Of a stretch of DNA of 64,000 nucleotides, positions 1-10,100 are shown one piece after another (position 1 is the stretch's first letter; each line of letters starts with the position of its first letter). The position numbers were made by a program, and so were the translations under genes. The notes under the pieces are model-generated. The model was not told the DNA's origin, made no database searches, and was given only the letters and a program-made list of their open reading frames with translations. The DNA is from Thaumasiovibrio subtropicus (GTDB lineage: Bacteria > Pseudomonadota > Gammaproteobacteria > Enterobacterales > Vibrionaceae), in assembly GCF_019703835.1 (NCBI RefSeq), contig NZ_AP023055.1, forward strand, positions 186,001 to 250,000, written 5' to 3'.

Positions 1-50
1 AGTATAGAGTGATTTTTATTACGTGGGCGATTTTATCGTTAGGTGATTCA

Positions 51-3000
51 ATGGGGTCGGTTAAATCCTTATTGATAATGCTGTTTGTTGTTATTTCATT
101 TTGTTCCGCTGCAATGTTTAACGTGACGATGAATATTTCTGAGTTGCGAGATGAAAATAGCTTTTATAACCGACAGCTACAGACTTTCTATTTGCTTTCT
201 CATGAATTACAGGAGAGCTCTGAGCTATTGAGTCGATTTGCGCGCGCGTATGTGTCGACAGGGGAAGCACGGTGGTTGCAGTTGTATGAACAGGTGTTGG
301 CAGTTAGAAGTGGAGAGTTGGTGATCCCTGAAGGAGAGGAATATCAGTTCTGGAGTGGCGTTGTTAGTCATCCTGATGCATTTGTATTCACAAAGCCCGT
401 AGGTAGGATGCAACCTCTGCTTACTCGCATTCGTCTATCCGGGATACAGCCCGTGGAGTTTGTCGAGTTGCAAGCCGCTTTGGCACTGTCAGATGATCTT
501 GTTCTTATTGAAAAGCAGGCGTTTTTGGCGATGGCTGGAAAAGAAAAAGGGCCGCTCGGGCAGGTGATTGACACTGGAAAACCCAACCCGCCATTGGCAA
601 AAGCCTTGCTGTTTAGCGAGCGTTACTTCGAAGAAAAAACCAAGATCATGACGGCAATCGGCAATGCACATAATGTGATTGTGCAGCGTATGAAGGCCGA
701 AGTGCTGACTCGAGACAAAGCAGCAGAGCGTTATGAATCCCTTAACCTCGCTTTAATGAGCACCTTGGTCTTTGTGGTGGCACTGGCGTTTATGTTGCTT
801 TGGGTGTTTTACATCTTCCCGTTGAGTAAGTTGCTGAAAAAAGTGGTGAGTCATGTGCAGCAGAAAGACTTTGCATTCACGTTAGATCAGCGAGTGCGTG
901 GTGACCTAAAGCAATTTGTGGATAGCTTAAACGTGGTTTTTGAACATGTTGCCAGTCAATTAACTCAAAATACGCTGGTGAAAGATTTCAATATCATTTT
1001 GCGCCGTAGCCGAGATGTACAGAGCTTGAGCCGTGAAGTGACCCACTTTTTGGTGCGGAGCCTGCCTGTCGAGATGGTGGGTATGTATATCTATCAAGAG
1101 GGCAAACTAACCCGTCTTGCCGGTGTGGGGTATGACGATCAAATCGAGAGCCCCCATCAAGGTTACACGCTGACTCAACTCGAAATTCTGTTGTCTTGTA
1201 AGAAGTATCATATGGCAGATTTGAAAGGAAAATATTCCGTTGACCTTAACGGCGGGATATTGCAATTAGAAGAGTTGATCTTTTTTCCTTTGCACGTCAA
1301 CAACGAGGCAGTGGCTTTGCTTGAACTGGGTGCTGCCAATACGCCCGCCAAAGGGAGCTTTGACTGGTTAGATAAAGTCCTCAATGATCTGGCATTGAGT
1401 ATTCAAGTTAACCTCAATAATGAGCAACAACGCGAAGCCGAAATGCGCGTCCGTCAGCAATCGCAGCTCAATCAAAGTATTCTCAATGCGTCACCAAACC
1501 CGATGTATTTCCTGTCTAACACGCGCCAATATCAACGCATCAATGCCAAGTTCATTGACTTGATCGGCCACCCAGCGGAGGCCATTATCGGCGCCCGACC
1601 GGGGGATCTGTTTGCCCCGGATGTGGCCGAAGCGATGAGCAAGGTGCATGGTGAGTTGCTTGGTACGGAAGCACAGAAAGAGTATGAAATCCGCTTGGAA
1701 ACCGAAGGTGATCACGCCTATGAAATGGTGGTGTTCGAAGCGGCGTTTCAAGACGATGAGAACAATGTCTCGGGCATTGTCGGCATGTTGCTCGATCTTA
1801 CTGAACGCAAGCAGATGGAAATTGCACTGCGTGAAGCGATTGAAGTGGCCGATTCTGCGAGTCGGGCAAAAGGGGAGTTCCTCGCCAATATGAGTCACGA
1901 GATTCGCACGCCAATGAACGCGATTTTGGGGATGGCCCATCTTGCCCTAAATACTGAATTGGATGATACGCAGGCCCGTTATGTTTCACGGATCAATGAA
2001 TCTGCCGCCACTTTACTTGGCATCATTAATGACATCCTCGACTTCTCGAAAATTGAAGCGGGAAAGTTATCGGTTGAAGAGACTAACTTCGCCTTAGATG
2101 ACGTCCTGGATGGTATGACCTCGATGATTTCGATTAAAGCCGCCGAGAAGGAGGTTGAGTTTATTCTCGATATTGACCCACATATTCCTGTTAACTTGGT
2201 GGGCGATCCGCTGCGTTTGGGACAAGTGCTGGTTAATTTAAGCAGCAATGCAGTGAAGTTTACTGACGAAGGAGAGGTTGTGGTCGCCGTGACTATCGCG
2301 GCGCAAACGGAGAAGACTATCAGTCTGCGATTTAGGGTTATCGACAATGGCATTGGGATAGAGCAAGCCAAGATTGATGATCTGTTTGACTCGTTTACGC
2401 AAGCTGACGGTAGCACGACCCGAGAGTACGGCGGAACCGGTTTGGGTCTGACAATTAGCCAGCAGTTGGTTGCGTTGATGGGCGGGACCATCGAGGTTGA
2501 AAGCGTGGTGGGAGAGGGTTCAACGTTTTCATTTACTCTAGAATTTGGCCTACAAGCGGAAAAGATGCGCAGCAAAGCGTTTCAAAAAACGCATTTCGTC
2601 GGCAAGACGGCACTGGTGGTTGATGATAACAGTAACGCCTGCACTATTTTGGCTGGCTTACTGGAAGGGATGGGGATTCGCGCCGCAACGGTGTTGTCGG
2701 GTCGTGAAGCGTTAAATGTGTTACAGCATAACCAGTTCGACATGATCTTTGTTGATTGGAACATGCCGGATATGAATGGCTTTGAGCTGTTGAAAGCGAT
2801 AGAGCCAGCACAGAAAGCGCAACCGATGAAACGCTTCTTGGTCACAGGTTATGGCCGGGAAGTTGCGCTTCGAGAAGAGAACAATGATCTTGTGGATGCG
2901 TTGTTATTGAAACCGGTTACACCTTCAAACCTCGTCGATGCGGTTGTGAACTGCTACGGCATGGCGTTGGCGTGCCCGCCTGATGCGCCTGAAGAAACCT

Positions 3001-4037
3001 TAACAGGTATCAGCTATCAAGGCGCTGACGTATTGGTTGTAGAAGATAACGAGATAAACCAAGAAGTCATTGCTGGCATTTTAGAGAACCTTGGGATTCG
3101 AGTAGCGCTCGCAAGTGATGGACAAGAGGCGATTGATTATCTTCAGGATCACGATGTTGACCTCGTCTTTATGGATATGCAAATGCCTGTCATGGATGGG
3201 ATCAAGGCGACTAAAATATTGAGAGAAAGTGTCCGCTGGCAGGCATTGCCCATTGTGGCGTTGACGGCGAATGCCATGAAAGGAGACATTGATACCTGCC
3301 ATGAGGCGGGTATGGACGATCACCTTAGTAAACCCATCGTCATGCTACAGCTCTATCGAATTTTGAATCAGTTCTTAGCTGAGTTTAGCCATGTAAAAAC
3401 ACCGGAAGAGGCGTGGTCGGACAATGCCGTACTGAGTGAGCCAGAGCAGCAAGCGTTAGCCATTCTTAAAGTAGATAGCATCGACAGAGTAAGCCAGTTT
3501 TGCTCAGGGGATTACGCCCGTTATTTATCACTGTTAACCATCTTCTTGCAGCGGCATGAAGACGATTTCGAGTTGCTGTGTCGTCTTTCTCAACATCCGG
3601 ACAATCACCAAAAAATGGAAAAAGCGCGGGATCTTGCGCATACGCTTAAAGGAACCGCAGCAAATTTAGGCGCAGTCGCGATTGAACAAGCCGCCGCGAT
3701 GGCAGAGCAAAAGTTAGAGCAAGGTGAAGCGGTTGAAGAGGCGGATGTTCGAGAGATCAGTCTCACCATCATGGAGGCGTTGCAGCGTTTGCTCGACGCA
3801 AAACAGCAGCCTAGCGAGAGTAGGAAGAGTGATATGGCAGTGAATGATGAAGAAGTTCAAGTACAACTCGACGCATTTCTTGCCGCCGTTGACGGGAATG
3901 ATGTGGCGGCTGTGCGATATTTTGATCAGTTGGAGCAGTTCGGTCGCTGGGATAGCGCGCAACAAGCAGCGATAAAAGATGCCCTCGCCGTGTTTGATTT
4001 TGAGTTGGCGAGGAAGCTGGTGGCACAAACTGAGTAG
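51..4037 (+). CDS. Hybrid sensor histidine kinase, GAF-PAS-HK-REC-REC-HPt
   Basis: Inner-membrane phosphorelay kinase of 1328 residues. The frame is open from a GTG at 9, but ATG 51 has an AGGTGA ribosome site and begins directly with a membrane segment, so I choose it. Order seen: TM1 about 6-26, helical periplasmic sensor to about 232, TM2 about 233-258, a GAF-like region about 325-450, PAS about 470-590, HisKA with HEIRTP (His616), HATPase with an N box and GTGLGL, receiver 1 (Asp902), receiver 2 (Asp1042) and an HPt domain with AHTLKGTA (His1197). All phosphotransfer residues are present, so a His-Asp-His-Asp relay is expected. The architecture is BarA/TorS-like, but the sensor domain is not one I recognise. 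No partner regulator lies beside it; the output protein must be encoded elsewhere. The gene is complete. Confidence 0.9.
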   Translation: MGSVKSLLIMLFVVISFCSAAMFNVTMNISELRDENSFYNRQLQTFYLLSHELQESSELLSRFARAYVSTGEARWLQLYEQVLAVRSGELVIPEGEEYQFWSGVVSHPDAFVFTKPVGRMQPLLTRIRLSGIQPVEFVELQAALALSDDLVLIEKQAFLAMAGKEKGPLGQVIDTGKPNPPLAKALLFSERYFEEKTKIMTAIGNAHNVIVQRMKAEVLTRDKAAERYESLNLALMSTLVFVVALAFMLLWVFYIFPLSKLLKKVVSHVQQKDFAFTLDQRVRGDLKQFVDSLNVVFEHVASQLTQNTLVKDFNIILRRSRDVQSLSREVTHFLVRSLPVEMVGMYIYQEGKLTRLAGVGYDDQIESPHQGYTLTQLEILLSCKKYHMADLKGKYSVDLNGGILQLEELIFFPLHVNNEAVALLELGAANTPAKGSFDWLDKVLNDLALSIQVNLNNEQQREAEMRVRQQSQLNQSILNASPNPMYFLSNTRQYQRINAKFIDLIGHPAEAIIGARPGDLFAPDVAEAMSKVHGELLGTEAQKEYEIRLETEGDHAYEMVVFEAAFQDDENNVSGIVGMLLDLTERKQMEIALREAIEVADSASRAKGEFLANMSHEIRTPMNAILGMAHLALNTELDDTQARYVSRINESAATLLGIINDILDFSKIEAGKLSVEETNFALDDVLDGMTSMISIKAAEKEVEFILDIDPHIPVNLVGDPLRLGQVLVNLSSNAVKFTDEGEVVVAVTIAAQTEKTISLRFRVIDNGIGIEQAKIDDLFDSFTQADGSTTREYGGTGLGLTISQQLVALMGGTIEVESVVGEGSTFSFTLEFGLQAEKMRSKAFQKTHFVGKTALVVDDNSNACTILAGLLEGMGIRAATVLSGREALNVLQHNQFDMIFVDWNMPDMNGFELLKAIEPAQKAQPMKRFLVTGYGREVALREENNDLVDALLLKPVTPSNLVDAVVNCYGMALACPPDAPEETLTGISYQGADVLVVEDNEINQEVIAGILENLGIRVALASDGQEAIDYLQDHDVDLVFMDMQMPVMDGIKATKILRESVRWQALPIVALTANAMKGDIDTCHEAGMDDHLSKPIVMLQLYRILNQFLAEFSHVKTPEEAWSDNAVLSEPEQQALAILKVDSIDRVSQFCSGDYARYLSLLTIFLQRHEDDFELLCRLSQHPDNHQKMEKARDLAHTLKGTAANLGAVAIEQAAAMAEQKLEQGEAVEEADVREISLTIMEALQRLLDAKQQPSESRKSDMAVNDEEVQVQLDAFLAAVDGNDVAAVRYFDQLEQFGRWDSAQQAAIKDALAVFDFELARKLVAQTE

Positions 4038-4187
4038 ATCCGCGCGTTGTGACGACTCGCATTCGGCTATTATCTCAACAGACTGACTCAGCGAGAAAGC
4101 TCGCCGAACGAAACATATCTTGCGGTTAGATCACAAAATGGGCTAAGTCTCTCAAGGTGAAAACCAAACAAGCGTTTGTATTTGCAA

Positions 4188-5111
4188 TTATTCGGATATG
4201 CCCGGCAGTTGATGAAGCTGTCGGGCTTTTTCGCTCGCAAAGGCCATAAATGTCTGCAGTGTTTGAGATTTCACCCTTGCTTCATCAAAGACCATGTAAA
4301 AACCGATCGCCTCGGGCCAGAGGGAGCGGCATACCGGGACTAAACTGCCGGACTCTACCGCTTGATGTGCGTCGTAGGCATTGGTGTAGAGTATGCCCAA
4401 TCCAGCGACTGCGGCACGGACGCCCTGAGCGGGAGACTCCAGCAGAATGTTCGTGGTTGGGGTATAGTGTGTGAGCTTACCGCCATCATTCAAAGACCAC
4501 GGAAAGCGCCGCCCTTGTGCGCCAACGCCCACGGTTTGCTGCTGCTTCAGCCATGCCAAGCTATCCTCTTGCAGCTGCTTGTCTTTCTTCTCTCTCTGCT
4601 CTAGGTATGAAGGGGCGGCATACAACCCATACTCAAAGCTGAAGATGCGCCGTTGATGTAAGCCTGAGTCAGGTAATGGCCCCTGCCGAAACGCCAGATC
4701 AATACGATGCTGATAAAAGTCTAAGTATTCATTACTACCTACCACTTCAATCACAAGGTCTGGGTGCCTTTGTTTAAACTCAATTAACCAATCACTCAGC
4801 GGATATTCTACAAACTGGTTTGGGGCGGTGACGCGAAACCTGCCAGAGATGGCGCCATGGCTGTTGACCCAATCTAAAACGGTGAGATAGTCGCGGTCGA
4901 GGTTGGTCATCAGTGCCAACAGCTCCTTCCCAGACTCGGTTAAACGCATGTTGCGTGTATTTCGCACTAACAGTTGGCGACCAATCGCTTTTTCAAGATG
5001 GGCAATTCGTCGACTGACGGTGCTGGCGGGTTGATCGAGCTCTTCTGCCGCTTTGCTAAAAGAGCCCAGCTTAGCCACGGTGACAAACCAAAAGCTCGCT
5101 TGAATATCCAT
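4188..5111 (-). CDS. LysR-family transcriptional regulator
   Basis: A 307-residue LysR-type regulator. The N-terminal winged helix (about 1-60) has the typical FSKAAEELDQPASTVSRRI pattern, followed by a LysR substrate-binding domain (about 90-295). The length is normal for the family. AGAGGTAG precedes the ATG. It is divergent from the oxidoreductase starting at 5237, with 125 bp between the starts, the usual arrangement for a LysR protein that controls its neighbour and itself. The N-domain resembles the subgroup that controls oxidoreductases and aromatic or quinone stress genes, but the ligand cannot be read from sequence. Confidence 0.92.
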   Translation of the reverse strand: MDIQASFWFVTVAKLGSFSKAAEELDQPASTVSRRIAHLEKAIGRQLLVRNTRNMRLTESGKELLALMTNLDRDYLTVLDWVNSHGAISGRFRVTAPNQFVEYPLSDWLIEFKQRHPDLVIEVVGSNEYLDFYQHRIDLAFRQGPLPDSGLHQRRIFSFEYGLYAAPSYLEQREKKDKQLQEDSLAWLKQQQTVGVGAQGRRFPWSLNDGGKLTHYTPTTNILLESPAQGVRAAVAGLGILYTNAYDAHQAVESGSLVPVCRSLWPEAIGFYMVFDEARVKSQTLQTFMAFASEKARQLHQLPGISE

Positions 5112-5236
5112 ATCTACCTCTGATTAATTTCACCATATTTGAGAAACTGATAGTCAATTTAACCCATTATTAAGTGAATTGGCTAGCGGTAGACTGTTTC
5201 TATTCGATGAGAAGAGCTAACAGAAGGAACAGCACA

Positions 5237-6097
5237 ATGATTAAAACTGTCGCAGTGATTGGTGGAACAGGCATGCTAGGTAAACCCGTGAGTGAAGCAT
5301 TTGCGCGTGCAGGATATCGGGTTGTTGTGGTGTCACGAAATGCGTCTAAGGCCGCCGCCGTATTTAACCCGCAACTTGATATCACAGTAAGAGAAGCGGA
5401 TATGTTTCATCCCGCCCAGCTCGAACAGGCTTTGCATGATGCGGATGCGATTCACATCAACTTGAGTGGCAACTCTCCGGCAACCTATGAAAAGAATCAC
5501 ATTCAAGGTACTGAAGCCGTGCTGCGAGCGAAGCCAACGCACACCCAATTGATCACGATGATCTCCACCGCGACCGCCTATCCGCAGAATGACTTTCGCG
5601 TGGATACCAAAGCAAAACTTGCGGCCGAGCAGTTACTCAAGGAGTCAGGGACTCATTACATGACCTATCTCCCGAGTTGGTTTTACGAAACGCTAGAACT
5701 CCTTGTGGACACCAATACGGTGACCACCATGTGTGACGCAACACAGCCATTGCATTGGGTCAGTGCAGAGAGTTTTGCCAATGCGGTAGTAGACAGTTAC
5801 CAGCAGCCAAGCTTGTTTAATCGCCGCCTTACCCTCTTTGGCCCAGAAAAAATGACCATCAATGAGGCTGCCGATAAATATGCCGAACATATGGGCTATC
5901 AGCGCTTCCACATGAGTAATGAAGAAGCCATCAGCTACGCAAAGGATACTCAGGACGACACGCTATTAGATGCGGTTGATCTACTACTTTATACCGAGAA
6001 AGTGGGTGAACACGCCGATCCGAAAACGCTTGATCACCCATTAGTGCTAGGTAGCCACTTTGAGAATTGGTTGGACACCCGAGTGACAGGTTCGTAA
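5237..6097 (+). CDS. NAD(P)-binding atypical SDR, NmrA-like
   Basis: A 286-residue protein with an N-terminal Rossmann motif GGTGMLG (about residues 8-14) preceded by a TVAVI strand, typical of NmrA-like or atypical short-chain dehydrogenases. The frame is open from 5174, but ATG 5237 has AGAAGGAAC upstream and starts right at the first beta strand. There is no classical YxxxK catalytic pair at the usual place, which suits NmrA-like quinone reductases or NAD(P)H sensors. It is divergent from the LysR gene at 5111 and probably controlled by it. The substrate is unknown. Confidence 0.8.
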   Translation: MIKTVAVIGGTGMLGKPVSEAFARAGYRVVVVSRNASKAAAVFNPQLDITVREADMFHPAQLEQALHDADAIHINLSGNSPATYEKNHIQGTEAVLRAKPTHTQLITMISTATAYPQNDFRVDTKAKLAAEQLLKESGTHYMTYLPSWFYETLELLVDTNTVTTMCDATQPLHWVSAESFANAVVDSYQQPSLFNRRLTLFGPEKMTINEAADKYAEHMGYQRFHMSNEEAISYAKDTQDDTLLDAVDLLLYTEKVGEHADPKTLDHPLVLGSHFENWLDTRVTGS

Positions 6098-6163
6098 CTG
6101 ATTGGTTGTCACCTTGATATCAACAGGTTTGTATTTTGGCTTTTTATATTGATAAGAGCTTTC

Positions 6164-6320
6164 GTGGCGATCGTCACATTCGTTCAATTTATGTTCAGTT
6201 CGGATTGATATTATAAACCCATCAAAGAGAGATGAGGCCAAGGCAAAACGCCGAGAGCCATCATCTCAATAAGCGAGAAAAACTCGCACTCTCAAAAACG
6301 GTTTAGTCGGAGAATTGAAT
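6164..6320 (+). promoter_or_regulatory. Operator, promoter and structured 5' leader of small-protein gene copy 1
   Basis: Four elements in order. Dyad GTGGCGATCGTCAC at 6164-6177 (one mismatch to a perfect palindrome). Two GTTCA half-sites at 6182-6186 and 6193-6197, 11 bp apart, as for OmpR/PhoB-type response regulators. A TATTAT -10-like box at 6209-6214. A leader of about 100 nt with two hairpins: outer stem GAGATGA/TCATCTC (6229-6235 with 6261-6267) enclosing GGC/GCC stems, and GCGAG/CTCGC (6273-6287). GGAGA at 6309-6313 is the ribosome site. The same 157-bp layout, without indels, precedes the genes at 11059 and 12435. Confidence 0.6.
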
Positions 6321-6686
6321 ATGAAAAAAGTAATCGCTACTACAGTTATGGCTTTGGGTCTTTTCGCAGCTGGCGCACAAGCAAGCTATACACTTGAAGA
6401 GACGCAAATGTTCGCGGGCTCAGATAACTTCCACGCGCAGGTGCAAAACCACCGTGCATTGCAAGGTGAAAACCAGGTAGGCACTGACGCGATGAGCCTT
6501 TACAGCGCAGAAGAAGTAAGTGCTTTCGCGACCTCAGGTGATTTTCATCAGCGAGTACACGCACAACGCCTTCAAAATGGAGAGGTACCAGAAGGGGTAT
6601 TTGCAGGGGCGCTAAGCCTTGAAGAAACCCGCCAATGCGGCACCGCCAGTGATGTGAACGTGTGTTTAGGTCGACTTGCGAGTTAA
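6321..6686 (+). CDS. Small secreted protein, paralogue copy 1 of 3
   Basis: A 121-residue exported protein of unknown function. Residues 1-21 are a signal peptide ending AGAQA, with predicted cleavage before SYTLEE. The mature part holds two related units of about 35 residues, TLEETQMFAGSDNFHAQV (from 23) and SAEEVSAFATSGDFHQRV (from 62), each followed by an HxxxLQxGE-like stretch. A third partial unit, LSLEETRQCG, has two cysteines (QCG and NVC) near the C-terminus that could form a disulfide. The frame is open from a TTG at 6315, but ATG 6321 has the ribosome site. It is nearly identical to the genes at 11059 and 12435; differences cluster in the linker at residues 52-58. I do not recognise the family. 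A periplasmic or secreted role under two-component control is inferred. Confidence 0.85.
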   Translation: MKKVIATTVMALGLFAAGAQASYTLEETQMFAGSDNFHAQVQNHRALQGENQVGTDAMSLYSAEEVSAFATSGDFHQRVHAQRLQNGEVPEGVFAGALSLEETRQCGTASDVNVCLGRLAS

Positions 6687-6709
6687 GCTATCCCAACAGA
6701 ATTGATGTA

Positions 6710-6733
6710 CCAAAGGCAGCAAAATGCCTTTGG
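6710..6733 (+). repeat. Conserved hairpin in 3' UTR of copy 1
   Basis: Perfect 9-bp stem CCAAAGGCA/TGCCTTTGG with a six-base loop. The matching hairpin after copy 3 (12824-12847) keeps the stem and changes only loop bases. Confidence 0.6.
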
Positions 6734-6844
6734 CAACAAAGAGGTTACTTAGCGTAAAGAAGCACCCAGAATGCTTTGTTCGATTTGCTAAGCCATGGAA
6801 ATAAGAATTTAAATTCGATAAACCATTGGAACCGATTTTGTTTA

Positions 6845-6873
6845 CGCCACCCAATTTTGGGTGGCGTTTTTTT
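6845..6873 (+). terminator. Rho-independent terminator after copy 1
   Basis: An 8-bp stem CGCCACCC/GGGTGGCG with an AATTTT loop is followed by seven T. It lies about 160 nt after the stop codon of copy 1, so the transcript has a long structured 3' UTR. Confidence 0.9.
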
Positions 6874-6895
6874 GTTTGGTGAAAATGCGCTGACT

Positions 6896-6930
6896 GGCTA
6901 TGGGCTATGGGCTATGGGCTATGGGCTATG
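6896..6930. repeat. Five tandem copies of heptamer GGCTATG
   Basis: GGCTATG is repeated five times without interruption between the copy 1 terminator and the 3' end of the 1104-residue gene. It begins exactly where homology between the copy 1 and copy 3 units stops. Not coding. Such heptamer tracts can vary in copy number by slippage. Confidence 0.9.
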
Positions 6931-7104
6931 GGGGCTAGTTGTAGATTGTTTTTGGACATGAACGTTTTATAGGTTTTGCTAAATTAGTAAATTACAGATT
7001 ACTTTTCGTATCGAAAACTCACACTTAACTGGCCAGCATTTCTTATCCACTTAGATAAGTAAGTAACATAAGAGACTGCGCTGAGAACACAGTCTCTTCG
7101 AGAA

Positions 7105-10100
7105 TCACTGACAGGAGTTGATTGCAGTATCAACGGTATTTAAGATGTTATTGCACTTGATCTGATCAGGTTCGCGCCTGAAGTATTTCAACAGGTCTTG
7201 ATTCGTAAAGTTTTCCCTATCAGAATCCGATAGGCGTTCGATCAACGATTCGCTTTGCTCTAAAAGCCCCTTTAATTGCTGGCTTTCATCGCAATCAACG
7301 AAAAATGAAATTCGACAAGATAGAGCATAGAGCCAAAGGTTAACATTGTACGCGTTGATGTAGGATGACCAACTGATCTGAGCGCTCAATGGTTTCCTGA
7401 TTGTTCGAGCAAGCGAGTTGAATATTTTCCAGAGTTCACTGATGACATGTGCTTGGTCTGTTGTGTTAATATGTGCCACCAAAATGGCTAGCTCATCGGT
7501 GAATGCACCATCACCTTCAATTTTGAAATACAGGTTGTCACCACCATCAAGTATCGATAGCCACTGGGCTTTCAGTTCTCCCAGCCATGTCCTTGACACT
7601 TGTGCTATATCAATCACCTTCATTTCGATCATAGGTATCAGCAAAGATTCTAGAATCCACGGCGTGGAGTGATGAAGTTTACCCAGTCTGTCACGTAGAG
7701 GTTGAAGGGTGTCTTGTAGTTGTTTGTCAGTCAATGGGGTTTCAAACAACTGAAGGAGTTTGATGATCAATTGTGATTTGGCATCAGAATTATCGTTATT
7801 TGCCTCGTTGATAAGCCAACATAAGACAGCTTTCTGTTCACAGGTTGACTTGACAAGGCTGAGTTTAGATAGTGCATCGGTACTGAAATTACCGTAGTTG
7901 ATTGCATTCTTTAAGGCATGAAGCCCTAACCAAGTTGCTACGCTCGCATCGCTTTTAAGAAGCGCTTCGATCTTTTCGGAATTTTTATCAAATTCTAATC
8001 CCAAATAAATAATATAGAGTGCTTGCTCAACCAGAGCACGTTTTCGGTGATGTTCTCCAACAGTGTTAGAACATGCAACACTCAACCAGTCGATGAGGTC
8101 TTGAGGAGCTCTTGACCATAGGATATTGAGGGCGTAATAGTCACTCCATGCAGTTTCAAAACCCGAGCCGCGGAGCACTCTACTTGGTTCTTCGTTAGAC
8201 AGGAGAAGCTCGCGGAGGCTCTTCGCTCGGTAATGTTCTATATCGAGATAACTCTTTTTGATTTTTGCCGGTAGAGCATCGACTCTTAACGGGTTCAAAT
8301 GTTCCAGAAGCTTCTGTTTCAGCTCACCAGATAAAGGGGAGTTATCTTCTATGGATAAACTACCTGCATGTGAGTAAGCCAGAACATAACCAAGTGCATC
8401 CCAAGCAGAGTGAAAATCTTGGAGTGGAAAACCTTCATTCCAGAATTTCGACGGAAGCTCTTCGAAGCGCTCTGGAGCAAGCTCTCCATCTTTCATGTAC
8501 TTCTTAGAATGCATCATATCGAGCAGAGCAGAGCCAGAGAGCCCTGCTAACTCCTGGTCGTTCAGCCACCACGCAAAAACTTCACCTGACCGACAGGCGT
8601 CAATAAAGGAGGATTGATGGTTTAGTCCTACTCCACATGTTTTATTTTCAGGGCTATAAGTATTCGAGTCGAAAATGAGCTTTGCGGTAGGGGATTGCTT
8701 CCTACTCCCATGCAAAGTGCTCTGGATTATTCCATCAGCGAACTCGAATACGCTGGGCAATATATCAAGTGGGATTGGAGTTGCGAGCAATGGGAAGTTG
8801 TCATTGGCTCGCTGTATCGAGTTGGATAAGTGGTAGCCTGCGAGTGGTTTACCATCGGCTGATCGAATCAAGATCATTCGATCATGTATCTTGCTATCAG
8901 GCACAGCCAGCACCTTTAGCTGAACATTGCCGAAGTAACCATTGCCCCATCCATCACAACTCGCAAGCAATCGTTGGATGCGAGTTGGCTGTTTAGGCGA
9001 CAGCTCGCTGTCCTTATTTACCTGCTTCTCGGTGGTGATTATGAGGTAGTCTCCCTTTTCAGTGCCGAGCCTATTTAGAAGATTTATTCCGACATCTTCC
9101 ATGAACGGATCGAACCAAGCTATTTGAGCATCATGATGTCGCTCGAATATACGGCGTAGCCAATCGACCAAGTGCAAACGACTTGTACCACCACTACTAG
9201 AGAGTGTTAGAAAGAAACGTCCGGTCGATGCCTTCGGAAGTAAATTATTCACATTACTTTCAATCAGACAACTTTGACTAACCCATGGATCATTGAAGTG
9301 TCCACCAATGACCGAATGCGAATTCCGAACCGCCCGCGCAACACGTCCAGTAGCGTCAAGTTTTGCCTTCTCTCGGGCTGGCACTTGCTTCTCTAGCCAA
9401 CCCATACGATCAGTTGAGCTAATCGGCTCAACCATCTGCATGTTCAGATTGACACCACGGGCGAAGTATTTCCCTGTCTTTAAAAGCAGGTATGATTCCT
9501 CGCCAGCTTTACCTAATGCATAGATCTCTAGAGTGAATGCTGTGGTCACTTGGTTCTTGAAGTCTTCGATGATGAATTTGTGCTCTAGCGGATAAGACAT
9601 ACTCTTATCAAGGCGAGAAACGTATGAAGCTTGCACGCTATCATTGCTATATGCATTCAATATAACCATTAGGTCGGCTGGTTCTTGTGTGAGCGACTCG
9701 AAGAGTTTAAGAGAGGAGTGTTTGCCTTTTAGTATGATCTCAAATTTGCGGCGTTCAGAATTGGTCAGGCCTGGGGCGCAGATAAATTCTAAATCACCCA
9801 AGCGCCAAGCATCTATCGTTGCGAAAGCCATCCCAGTGTCAGCATCCAGTGCATTGCAAACTGTCTCAGCAATCTGACGATCTTTTCCTTCGGGGACAGT
9901 GAAAATGCTGGTTTTTTCTTCTGGAAAAACAGCACAGCTGTCGACGCTCGCATAGCTGGTAGGGCTTAGGCGTTTGGTTTGCAAAGGAAAGTCATCTCGT
10001 GTTGGCAGATGCATTACTGGGCGCACGCAAGGGTTGGTGCCGAAGATGACTGAACCGATCTTGGCGTTCAGCTTATCGCTTAGTGTGAGAGCTGCATGTT

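Noticed and set aside
6221..6320. c-di-GMP-I (GEMM) or another known riboswitch in the leader of the small-protein genes
   Set aside because: The conserved aptamer sequence and tetraloop-receptor elements of GEMM are not present. The leader is reported only as an unclassified structured element.
6776..6961. Plus-strand frame through the heptamer tract
   Set aside because: It reads across a terminator and a microsatellite; the repeated peptide is a by-product of the repeat.
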